A stretch of 64,000 nucleotides of DNA from contig JAGWZK010000020.1 of the NCBI GenBank assembly GCA_018968885.1, positions 1 through 64,000 of the forward strand, written 5' to 3'. The notes beneath the pieces are model-generated. The model worked only from the letters and a program-made list of their open reading frames with translations. It was not told the DNA's origin and made no database searches. The DNA comes from Planctomycetota bacterium. GTDB taxonomy: Bacteria; Planctomycetota; Phycisphaerae; Phycisphaerales; UBA1924. The first letter of the stretch is position 1. Every line of letters begins with the position of its first letter. This document shows, piece by piece, positions 37,791 to 45,340 of the stretch. The translations under genes were made by a program, and so were the position numbers.

Positions 37791-37991
37791 TGGTGCGGTT
37801 ATCGCCTCTATGAGTGCTATGTCGATGACAAATTCAGCAAAGCGAAGCGTGCAGCGATTGCATCGGTCACTATCTCATGGTCCCGGAATTCCCGTCGTCG
37901 TTTCATCCGCTACGAAAAGTTCACCACACTCTTCCAAGGATTCCTGCGCTTGGGATGCTCCATCATTCCCATCAGACAGGTTCTGGGCTAG
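37791..37991 (+). pseudogene. IS5-family (IS427-like) transposase C-terminal remnant
   Basis: Reading from 37791 to the TAG at 37991 gives 66 codons. The end (WSRNSRRRFIRYEKFTTLF, then QGFLRLGCSIIPIRQVLG) resembles the C-terminus of IS5-type DDE transposases, where an Arg-rich segment, RYEK and FLxLGC precede the end. A stop lies just upstream (37788) and no catalytic DDE portion is present, so it is a dead fragment. No terminal inverted repeats were found. The remaining 200 bases to the thiolase (37992-38194) show no gene. Confidence 0.6.
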
Positions 37992-38194
37992 GTTCTAGGC
38001 ACATCCCCCTAACCGTCTCCAAACACTCGCTTTGATGTGCGGTCGTAGGAGGGGCAACGGGATAGAAGCTCAGGCAGCGGACACGCAGTTGGCAGTTGGT
38101 AAGGGTCTTCCTATCGTGGGGAGTCCGGCGATACCGATCCGGCATCTCAGTATCCGGGTGAACATTCGCCCGGTTGTCAAACTCAGGAGCACCG

Positions 38195-39382
38195 ATGTCC
38201 GCAGCCAATTCCCCTGTCATCCTTGCCGCGAAACGCACACCGATTGGGAAGTTTTTCGGCGGGCTGTCGAAGGTGCCGAGCCCGGTGATCGGGAGTTATG
38301 CGATTTCGGCTTTGTTTGCAGAGCAGCCCAAGTTGAAGGACGCGGTGGATGAGTGCATCATGGGGTGCGTGCTGCAGGCGGGGCTGGGGCAGAACCCGGC
38401 GCGGCAGGCGGGGCTGAAGGCGGGATTGCCCGACACGCTGAGCGCCAAGACGATCAATAAGGTGTGCGGCAGCGGGTTGGAGGCGGTGATGCTTGCCGCG
38501 CAGTCGATCAAGGCGGGGGACAACCAGCTGGTGATCGCGGGCGGGTTTGAGAATATGACGCAGGCCCCGCACTTTGCCCGGGTGCGCGAGGGCGTGAAGT
38601 ATGGCCCGGCGACGATGGAAGACCACATGGCGTATGACGGGTTGCGGTGCGCGTTTGAGGCGTGCGCCATGGGCAACTCGGCGGATCACATCGCGCGGAA
38701 GTACGAGATTTCACGGGCAGAGCAGGATAGGTTTGCGGTGCAGAGTCACCAGCGCGCGGCGGAGGCGACCAAGGCGGGATATTTCAAGAACGAGATTGTG
38801 GCTCTGACGGGCGAGCAGTGTTTGGATAAGAAGTCGCCGGGCGTGAGCGCGGATGAGGGGATTCGCGCGGATACGACGCTGGATGGTGTGGCCAAGTTGC
38901 GCCCGGCGTTTGAAAAGGAAGGCACCGTGACGGCGGCGAACGCCAGCCAGATCTCGGATGGCGCGGCGGCGGTGGCGGTGGCGAGCTTGGCCAAGGCCGA
39001 GCAACTGGGGATCAAGCCGATCGCCAAGATCGTGGCGTATCACACCAGCGGTGTGGCACCGAAGGATATTTTCGCTGCGCCGATCACGGGCATCGAGGGC
39101 GTCCTGAAGAAGGCGAACCTGACGGTGAAGGACATTGACCTCTTTGAGATCAATGAGGCGTTCGCGGCCCAGGTGCTGTGCAATGTGAAGGTGCTGGGCG
39201 TGCCGGAGAGCAAGCTGAATATCTGCGGCGGCGGCGTGGCGCTGGGGCACCCGATCGGCGCTTCGGGCGCGCGTGTGCTGGCGACGCTGATTCACCAGTT
39301 GCACCGCACGGGTGGGAAACGCGGCGTGGCGGCGCTGTGCCTGGGCGGAGGAAATAGCGTGGCGATGGTGGTGGAGGTGTAA
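38195..39382 (+). CDS. acetyl-CoA C-acetyltransferase (thiolase)
   Basis: Condenses two acetyl-CoA to acetoacetyl-CoA, or cleaves 3-ketoacyl-CoA. The 395-aa protein has all catalytic parts: nucleophilic Cys in INKVCGSGLEAVML near residue 90, NEAFAAQ near 323, the His in GGGVALGHPIGASGARV near 354, and the acid/base Cys in CLGGGNSVAM near 385. AGGAG lies six bases before ATG 38195. High G content like the thiolase-flanking host genes, so the accessory genes on both sides probably inserted around it. Biosynthetic versus degradative role cannot be decided. Confidence 0.96.
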   Translation: MSAANSPVILAAKRTPIGKFFGGLSKVPSPVIGSYAISALFAEQPKLKDAVDECIMGCVLQAGLGQNPARQAGLKAGLPDTLSAKTINKVCGSGLEAVMLAAQSIKAGDNQLVIAGGFENMTQAPHFARVREGVKYGPATMEDHMAYDGLRCAFEACAMGNSADHIARKYEISRAEQDRFAVQSHQRAAEATKAGYFKNEIVALTGEQCLDKKSPGVSADEGIRADTTLDGVAKLRPAFEKEGTVTAANASQISDGAAAVAVASLAKAEQLGIKPIAKIVAYHTSGVAPKDIFAAPITGIEGVLKKANLTVKDIDLFEINEAFAAQVLCNVKVLGVPESKLNICGGGVALGHPIGASGARVLATLIHQLHRTGGKRGVAALCLGGGNSVAMVVEV

Positions 39383-39441
39383 GCGACTTTGGGTGAGGCG
39401 TCCGATCGGCGATGTTGGTGATAAGCCCAATCTGAACCGAA

Positions 39442-40110
39442 ATGGGAGCGATCCACAGCATGAAATCTCCGGCATTCGTGAGATTGCTTCAAGGTACTGG
39501 CATCAACAGTCGCTGCGCAATTGAAACAAAGCCATCCAGTTTGACAGGTGTGAGCGAACTTCTCAAGTCATCTGGGAGCGGAGAATACTGGCTCCCCACG
39601 AGAATTGCTACGCGCAAGTGGGTATCCAAATGGCGTGTCACGCATCATGCCATTCCCCGTCTGACGCTTGCATGGTGTGTTTTGGACATCGCGCTCGCAG
39701 TAGAATTGGCTGAGCAGTTCGCTCTGTTGGCTCCAAATGATGTCCAACTCATGCCCATTGAACTTGATTGGGGAAAGAAGAACCCAAGAAAGGACATCCG
39801 CTATTGCTACGTCAATATTCATCGCGAGATCGACTGTGTGAATATGGCCGAAACCAAGGTCATTAACGCATCGGATCCCGATGTTTTGCGGATGAAAGAT
39901 TCAGACAACGCTTTGGTATTGGATCCGAATCGAATCCCGTCGAGTGTGCAGGCGTTTCATCCGAAGTACCTATGCAGCGAAATCGTCATCAGCAAGAAGC
40001 TTGGTGCTGCGCTGATGAAACTTGCTCCTGGTACTTTTGAGTGCCAACCGATCAAGATGTTGCGAGAAGAATCGCGATCTCGCAGTGCTTTGATAACAGC
40101 ATTGCTTTAG
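39442..40110 (+). CDS. Imm11-like (DUF1629) putative immunity protein
   Basis: A 222-aa soluble protein, richer in A/T than the neighbouring thiolase. The segment from about residue 110 has the Imm11/DUF1629 pattern: IRYCYVNIHREIDCVNMAET, VLRMKDSDNALVLD, then FHPKYLCSEIVISKKLGAAL and a short end. Imm11 proteins are linked to polymorphic toxin immunity loci. Assignment rests on pattern resemblance only. Start ATG 39442 or 39460 (MKSPAFVRLL). It ends in TAG 40108-40110, and the same reading frame continues directly into the SUKH-like sequence. No cognate toxin is next to it. Confidence 0.55.
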   Translation: MGAIHSMKSPAFVRLLQGTGINSRCAIETKPSSLTGVSELLKSSGSGEYWLPTRIATRKWVSKWRVTHHAIPRLTLAWCVLDIALAVELAEQFALLAPNDVQLMPIELDWGKKNPRKDIRYCYVNIHREIDCVNMAETKVINASDPDVLRMKDSDNALVLDPNRIPSSVQAFHPKYLCSEIVISKKLGAALMKLAPGTFECQPIKMLREESRSRSALITALL

Positions 40111-40254
40111 CAAGGGAACACAGCACTTGTCGTTTCTCACAGCACAAACAGGTTTACCAGCCCAAACGCGATAGAGAAATCGCTTTCTGTTAAGATTCCT
40201 TCTCGCATACAGAAGCACTTCAAAAACTCTCCCGAGATAGATGGTGAGGTTGAA

Positions 40255-40548
40255 GTGTTTGACGGAGCTATGGCCGTTGAGGAGACGAAGCGTCTTCGAG
40301 CATGGAAAGAACTCGTTTGGCCGAAGCATCTGGTGTGCATTAGCGAAGATGGACGGGGTGGCTATTTTGCTCTGGACCTCTCCAAGATCACGGACGGCGA
40401 TTGCCCGGTGGTCTACTTTGACCATGAACTTGCGGAGATTGACAAGAAGACGGGGAAGATCGTGCCGCAGTTTGAGGTTGCGGCGAAGACGTTTGACGCT
40501 TGGGTGAAACGATTGAAGCGTGGGGGGAGTGCTTTGCCGCCACAGTGA
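40255..40548 (+). CDS. SMI1/KNR4 (SUKH)-like protein, 5' part without a start codon
   Basis: From GTG 40255 a 97-aa protein reads KHLVCISEDGRGGYFALDL (near 24) and CPVVYFDHELAEI, the C-terminal half of a SUKH domain; SUKH proteins serve as immunity proteins against nuclease toxins. The same frame upstream is open back to 40111 and reads like the missing N-terminal half (NAIEKSLSVKIPSRIQKHF near 40165-40225), but it has no ATG, GTG or TTG. Either the gene is 5'-degraded, uses an unusual start, or was once fused to the Imm11-like gene whose TAG stop at 40108-40110 lies in the same frame. Confidence 0.55.
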   Translation: MFDGAMAVEETKRLRAWKELVWPKHLVCISEDGRGGYFALDLSKITDGDCPVVYFDHELAEIDKKTGKIVPQFEVAAKTFDAWVKRLKRGGSALPPQ

Positions 40549-40628
40549 GCCGGGCAGCTGTTTGCTCAATCCGACATCCATGTCCGAAAATGGCGCGTTG
40601 AGTGGCCAGCGGGGTGGTACGCTGGGTC

Positions 40629-40672
40629 TGTGAACATGGCCCCGGACAACTGTGAACATGGCCCCGGACAAC
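40629..40672 (+). repeat. 22-bp exact tandem duplication at the Ada-AlkA start
   Basis: 40629-40650 and 40651-40672 are identical. Each copy contains the GTG-AAC-ATG start codons and the first codons of the following gene. Because 22 is not a multiple of three, only the starts in the second copy are in frame. Confidence 0.95.
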
Positions 40673-42166
40673 TTGTATGCCGCGCACGCGGCGCGGGACG
40701 CGCGGTTTGACGGGGTGTACTTCCTGGGCGTGAAGAGCACGGGGGTGTACTGCCGCAGCGTGTGCCCGGCCAAGACGCCCAAGCGGGTGAATTGTGTGTT
40801 TTTTATGGGTGCCGCGGCGGCGGAGCGGGAGGGGTTCCGACCCAGCCTGCGGTGCCTGCCGGAGTGCGCGCCGGGGGTGCGGCTGCCGGATTTGGCGGAT
40901 GCGCACGGATTGGGTGCGTGGGCGACGCGCGAATTGATGAGCGGGGTGAGGCGAGGTGGGGAGGCCAAGGGGGTGGAGGAGATTGCCGCGCGGGCGGGTG
41001 TGACATCGAGGCATCTGCGACGACTGGTGCTGGCGCACGCGGGGGCGACGCCGATCGAGATTGTGCAGACGCAGCGACTGCTGATGGCCAAGCAACTGGC
41101 GGGGCAAACAAAACTGAGCATGGATGGGGTGGCGAGAGCCAGCGGATTCGGGAGTGTGCGGCGCTTGCAGACGGCGTTTCGTGAGCGGTATGGGTTGTCG
41201 ATTCGTGATGTGAGACGGAAGGGTGGTGAGGTGGCGAATGGTGGCGTGCTGACGCTGCAGGTGGGGTATCGGCCGCCGATGCAATGGGAGCACATGCTGG
41301 AGTTTCTGGCTGGGCGAGCGATTCCGGGTGTGGAGGTGGTGGGGGATGGGGTGTATGCGCGGACGTGGAGATCGGCATCTGATCCCAAGGTGAGCGGCTG
41401 GTGGAGGGTGCGGCTGGATGCAGCGCGGCATCGCGTGATGATCGAAGTGTCGGAAGGGTTGGCGATGGAGGCGGGTGAGATTGTGGCGACGGTGCGGCGG
41501 ATGTTTGACCTGGATGCGCAGCCGCAGGTGATCGATGAGTGGTTGGCGCGGAGTGAGCGATTTGCGGCGAGTGTGAAGCAGGCGCCGGGCCTGCGGATTC
41601 CCGGCGCGGCAGATGGCTTTGAGTGCGGGGTGCGGGCGATTTTGGGGCAACAGGTGACGCTGAAGGCGGCGACGACGCTGATGGCGCGAGTGGCGAGCAA
41701 GTGGGGGGCACCGTTGGAGACTGGTGTCGCGGGATTGACGCGATTGACGCCGACTGCGGCAAAGATGAGCACCGTGAGTGTGGATGAACTGGGTGAGTTG
41801 GGGGTGATTCGGCAGCGGGGGAAGAGCATCATCGCGCTGGCGGAGATGATGAAGAAACAATCGAAGGATGGCGGTGTGCCACAGAGAGCGGAAGGAATGA
41901 TTGAAGAATTGCAGGAAGTGCCGGGGATCGGTCCGTGGACCGCGCGGTACATCGCGATGCGGGCGTGGGGATCGCCGGATGTGTTTGTGAGCGGCGATCT
42001 GGTGCTGCGGAAGATGTTGGGAGTGGAGCGAGATCGAGAAGCGGAGAGAATCGCTGAAGCGTGGAGACCGTGGCGGTCATACGCGGTGATGCATTTGTGG
42101 CGGATGGCCTCGCAAGATGCGCAGCTCAGCAAGTCAAAGGTCGGCACACGAAGGAAGCAGAAATGA
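40658..42166 (+). CDS. Ada N-terminal / AraC / AlkA fusion (3-methyladenine DNA glycosylase II)
   Basis: A 502-aa repair and regulatory protein. Order: Ada zinc domain (ARFDGVYFLGVKSTGVYC, CRSVC near 32-36), AraC-type helix-turn-helix (TSRHLRRLVLAHAGATPIE near 117; FGSVRRLQTAFRERYG near 163), AlkA N-domain, then HhH-GPD glycosylase. The glycosylase has the helix-hairpin-helix EVPGIGPWTARYIAMRAW near 422 and the catalytic Asp in VSGDLVLRK. It excises alkylated bases and senses methylphosphotriesters. One of the four zinc cysteines is replaced: FRPSLRC instead of the usual FRPCxRC. Start ATG 40658 lies in the second copy of a 22-bp tandem repeat; GTG 40652 is the alternative. The stop overlaps the MGMT start. 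Confidence 0.9.
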   Translation: MAPDNLYAAHAARDARFDGVYFLGVKSTGVYCRSVCPAKTPKRVNCVFFMGAAAAEREGFRPSLRCLPECAPGVRLPDLADAHGLGAWATRELMSGVRRGGEAKGVEEIAARAGVTSRHLRRLVLAHAGATPIEIVQTQRLLMAKQLAGQTKLSMDGVARASGFGSVRRLQTAFRERYGLSIRDVRRKGGEVANGGVLTLQVGYRPPMQWEHMLEFLAGRAIPGVEVVGDGVYARTWRSASDPKVSGWWRVRLDAARHRVMIEVSEGLAMEAGEIVATVRRMFDLDAQPQVIDEWLARSERFAASVKQAPGLRIPGAADGFECGVRAILGQQVTLKAATTLMARVASKWGAPLETGVAGLTRLTPTAAKMSTVSVDELGELGVIRQRGKSIIALAEMMKKQSKDGGVPQRAEGMIEELQEVPGIGPWTARYIAMRAWGSPDVFVSGDLVLRKMLGVERDREAERIAEAWRPWRSYAVMHLWRMASQDAQLSKSKVGTRRKQK

Positions 42167-42690
42167 ACACCAAGAAGAGCATGGAGGCGGGATCTACCTG
42201 GATCGTGGAAACCGCAATGGGCAAGATGAAGATTGAGCTGGACCCTGAAGAGCGGCTGGTGTCGATGATCTGGGCGGAGCGGAGCGAGCGAGCAAAAGCA
42301 GGAAAACTCCCTGATGTGATTTGCTCACTCGTGAAGCAACTGAAGGACTACGAGGCTGGGAAGAGAGAGGAGATCGATGTGCCGCTGGCGGATGGTGTGC
42401 CACAGGGAACCGAGTTTGAGCGAAAGGTCTGGAAGGTGACGCGCGCGATTCCGCGTGGGCAGACGCGTTCGTACAAGGAAGTGGCGAAAGCCGTGGGAAA
42501 GCCGACGGCGAGCCGCGCGATCGGGCTGGCGATGGCAAAGAACCCATTGCCGTTTATTATGCCGTGCCATCGCGTGGTGGGTTCAACCGGTAGATTGACG
42601 GGATATGCCGGTGGGATTTCGGTCAAGCAGCGTCTACTTGAGTTGGAGCAGGGAGACCTCTTCACCGGAACTCGGGCAGAAAAGTTGTGA
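42163..42690 (+). CDS. ogt: methylated-DNA--[protein]-cysteine S-methyltransferase
   Basis: Removes methyl groups from O6-methylguanine by transfer to its own cysteine (suicide reaction). The 175-aa protein has the helix-turn-helix PRGQTRSYKEVAKAVGKPTA near 104-123 and the active-site motif IMPCHRVVGS near 143, followed by LTGYAGG. ATG 42163 overlaps the stop of the Ada-AlkA gene, so the two repair proteins are translated together as an alkylation-damage operon. Length is typical for Ogt. Confidence 0.95.
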   Translation: MNTKKSMEAGSTWIVETAMGKMKIELDPEERLVSMIWAERSERAKAGKLPDVICSLVKQLKDYEAGKREEIDVPLADGVPQGTEFERKVWKVTRAIPRGQTRSYKEVAKAVGKPTASRAIGLAMAKNPLPFIMPCHRVVGSTGRLTGYAGGISVKQRLLELEQGDLFTGTRAEKL

Positions 42691-42809
42691 GCGGCACGAA
42701 CTTTGCTGGGGTTTCCTGCGTGTATTTGACCGATACTATTGAATAGTTGACCTTCGTGTCATTTGCTCGTTTGTGAAGGGCATGGACGGTCGCGAATCGG
42801 GGATGCACC

Positions 42810-44510
42810 ATGACGGCTTTTGCAACTGCCGCGACCACCTTCGCCAGCAAGATTGAAATGCAGCACAGGCTGTTTGCCGAACTTTCGCGCATGTTTGCTC
42901 TTGAAGTTCCGATGTATGACCGCTCGCTTGCAGTGAATAACGCGACGAACAGTGCGGTGTGCATGCTGCTGGGGAAGTTGTATCCGGGCTTTTCAATCAG
43001 CGATGCGCAACTTGAGCGGACCAGTGGTGAGCGGCATGGAGCGATTCGTATCGGCAGGCCGGATGAGTATCGGTGGATTTGCCGCTTCTTTGGCTGCTTT
43101 GCCATGGAGCCGCACAATTACTACGACATGACCAACGTTGGCGCTAAGAGCCAGCCGATCGTGGCAACGGCGTTTCGTTCGATGCGGAACCCTGAACACC
43201 GCGTGTTCAGCTCGCTGCTGATGACGGATTATTTTGATCCGGCGACGCGAGAGCGGATCGAATCCGTGCTCGCCCCGCGGCAGGTATTTTCAGACATCGC
43301 CAAACAGTTGATCGAAAAATCGGAGAAGCAAGGCGGGCTGGACTGGAAGGATGGTGAAGCTCTCATTCGAGAAGGTACTGAGCGTATTTTCAAATGGACC
43401 GGGCAGGCGCGAGATCACCAGTTGTACAAGGACTTGTGCGATGCGGGGTTCAAGATCGCCGCGGACATCGCTTGTTTTCAATCGCACCATCTGAATCACC
43501 TGACGCCCAACACGTTCTGGATTGATCTCTATACAGCAGCGATGAAATTCGGCATGGGTGAGATGGATGAGGCGGAATTCCGCCGTCGCGCTGCGAATTC
43601 GTTACGGCAGTTGGCTCAGAATGCGGATCGGCAATACTTGCGGTTGACGTTCCGGCATTTGACACGTGAGGAGATTGCGCGACTGCCGCACGATGCAGGT
43701 GGTGCAAGCGCGATTGAAGAGATCGTGGCGCGGTTAGTGGTTGCGATGTCGGCGCCGGAGTGCTCGTTCAAGGGGTTGAAACATTCGGGGTTCAAAGACA
43801 CCACGGAGGGGCCAGCAGTAGGTGTGCCGGTGCTGTTGCGGCAGGATGCGTACAAGGCACTGACCGAACCGGTGACGTTTGCGAATGCGGATGGCACGAT
43901 GATCAACACGGTGCATACTGCGCGGTTCGGGGAAATCGAGCAGCGCTTCTTTGCGACGACGACGAAGGGGCGCGAGTTGTATGACAGGTGTCTGAGTCAG
44001 GCGGAAGGTGCGAATGCCGATCCGACATTGGCGAAGCGCGATTATGTGGAGTATCAGAAGCAGTATGCCGCGCCGTTCGCCGCGTTTCCAATGAGTGCGA
44101 CGGAATTGGTGCAGCAGGAACTGGTGTTGGCAAGCTATCACCCCACGGGCAAGGGCCTTGCGGCGCGGGGCAGCATTGGTCATGCCGATCTGGATGTGCT
44201 GGTGCGCGATGGGCTGGTGAACTTTGAGGCACTGCGGTACGAGGACTTCTTGCCGGTGTCGGCAGCGGGCATTTTTGCATCGAACTTGAATCAGTATGGG
44301 ACCAAGTCGACAGCGCACGCCAAGCCGACGTATACCAAGCAGCAGCTGGAAGCGATCATGGGACGCCAAATCATCGATACGGATGCGGTGTACTTGGGCC
44401 TACAGGCCGAGTCGATCTTGGCCACTTACGAAGCACTGGGTGTGATCAGTCTGATGTCGTCGCAGGAGCGGGAGAGGTTGCAGGCGGCGTGCCGCGTGCT
44501 GCACGGATGA
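42810..44510 (+). CDS. HglS/YdcJ-like 2-oxoadipate dioxygenase/decarboxylase (DUF1338)
   Basis: A 566-aa member of the YdcJ/HglS family, VOC-fold Fe(II) enzymes that convert 2-oxoadipate to D-2-hydroxyglutarate in lysine catabolism. The putative metal ligands are visible: GERHGAIRIG near 74, SHHLNHLTPNTFW near 228, and RFGEIEQRFFATTTKGRELYD near 377 with the Glu. Characterised members are about 450-465 aa; this one has roughly 100 extra residues between the second and third motifs. ATG 42810 is the first start. It stands alone with no other lysine-degradation gene in view, so the in vivo role is unproven. Confidence 0.8.
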   Translation: MTAFATAATTFASKIEMQHRLFAELSRMFALEVPMYDRSLAVNNATNSAVCMLLGKLYPGFSISDAQLERTSGERHGAIRIGRPDEYRWICRFFGCFAMEPHNYYDMTNVGAKSQPIVATAFRSMRNPEHRVFSSLLMTDYFDPATRERIESVLAPRQVFSDIAKQLIEKSEKQGGLDWKDGEALIREGTERIFKWTGQARDHQLYKDLCDAGFKIAADIACFQSHHLNHLTPNTFWIDLYTAAMKFGMGEMDEAEFRRRAANSLRQLAQNADRQYLRLTFRHLTREEIARLPHDAGGASAIEEIVARLVVAMSAPECSFKGLKHSGFKDTTEGPAVGVPVLLRQDAYKALTEPVTFANADGTMINTVHTARFGEIEQRFFATTTKGRELYDRCLSQAEGANADPTLAKRDYVEYQKQYAAPFAAFPMSATELVQQELVLASYHPTGKGLAARGSIGHADLDVLVRDGLVNFEALRYEDFLPVSAAGIFASNLNQYGTKSTAHAKPTYTKQQLEAIMGRQIIDTDAVYLGLQAESILATYEALGVISLMSSQERERLQAACRVLHG

Positions 44511-44669
44511 GTTTCCGGGCCCTTCCGAGTGCGAGTTGATCTGTGAATTCGGCAAAAGATGCGGATTCGCCATTTCGGGCCTGATTTGAGTTGTGCTTTG
44601 GGTTGGCGAATCCCGATCAGTTTGGTAAGGTATTGAACGTGTGTGTGGGTGGGTCTCGCGGGGAGATGC

Positions 44670-45335
44670 ATGGCCACGGCAGGGAAGCTTGGGTTGAATG
44701 TGTTTGTTCCGACGCCGCACGCGCATTGGACGCCGCGGTATCTATTCAGTCGTATTCGCCAGGAATGGTGGAGTCGGTCGCATCCCGAGGATCCGTGGCT
44801 GACGCGGACTGCTGTCGCGTTCTTGCATGAGTACGTACGCCCGGGAGACACGGTGGTTGAGTTTGGTTCAGGGCGATCGACGATGTGGTTTGCGCGGCAC
44901 GTCGGTGCGATGGGAAAGGTGATCAGTGTTGAAGCGAGTCAGGATTGGCAGAAGGAAGTGGTGAAGCGGTTGCAGGCCGCGGGGATGAGTCAGGCAGATG
45001 TGCAGTTCGCAGCGCCGCAGCCAGAGGAATATGTCCGCTCCGCGGCGGAGCGGTTGAAACACAAGGCAGATGCCATCTTGATCGATGGATCTGTGCGCGA
45101 TGCGTGCGCGGTGTGGGCGGTGACGGCGGTGAAGCCGGGTGGAATTATCGTGCTGGACAACTCGCAGCACTATCTGCCACACGAGTCACGTTGTCCAAAG
45201 GCGATTCCTGTGAATGGGAATCCCAAGACACCGTTGTGGGCTGAGTTTGCCGCCGCGACCGCAAGCTGGCGAAAGTATTGGACGACCGATGGCGTGAATG
45301 ACACAGCCGTGTTCTTTGCACCCACTGGTGTGTGA
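44670..45335 (+). CDS. class I SAM-dependent methyltransferase-like protein
   Basis: A 221-aa protein with a Rossmann-type core: DTVVEFGSGRSTMWFARH near residue 61 (motif I) and KVISVEASQDW (acidic ribose-binding end). A later strand DAILIDGS and VKPGGIIVLDNSQHY near 155 fit small-molecule or FkbM-related methyltransferases. The substrate is unknown. GGGAG four bases before ATG 44670 supports the start; an overlapping ATG at 44666 is out of frame. It converges with lysS, six bases separating their ends. Confidence 0.72.
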   Translation: MATAGKLGLNVFVPTPHAHWTPRYLFSRIRQEWWSRSHPEDPWLTRTAVAFLHEYVRPGDTVVEFGSGRSTMWFARHVGAMGKVISVEASQDWQKEVVKRLQAAGMSQADVQFAAPQPEEYVRSAAERLKHKADAILIDGSVRDACAVWAVTAVKPGGIIVLDNSQHYLPHESRCPKAIPVNGNPKTPLWAEFAAATASWRKYWTTDGVNDTAVFFAPTGV

Positions 45336-45340
45336 GTGAA

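Noticed and set aside
40071..40073. ATA as a start codon for the SUKH-like gene
   Set aside because: It would rescue the N-terminal half, but ATA starts are very rare and no Shine-Dalgarno precedes it.
39970..42147. A 725-codon minus-strand open frame opposite the Ada-AlkA and immunity-like genes
   Set aside because: Low-complexity Ser/Arg/Pro translation with no domain; the + strand genes there carry clear catalytic motifs.
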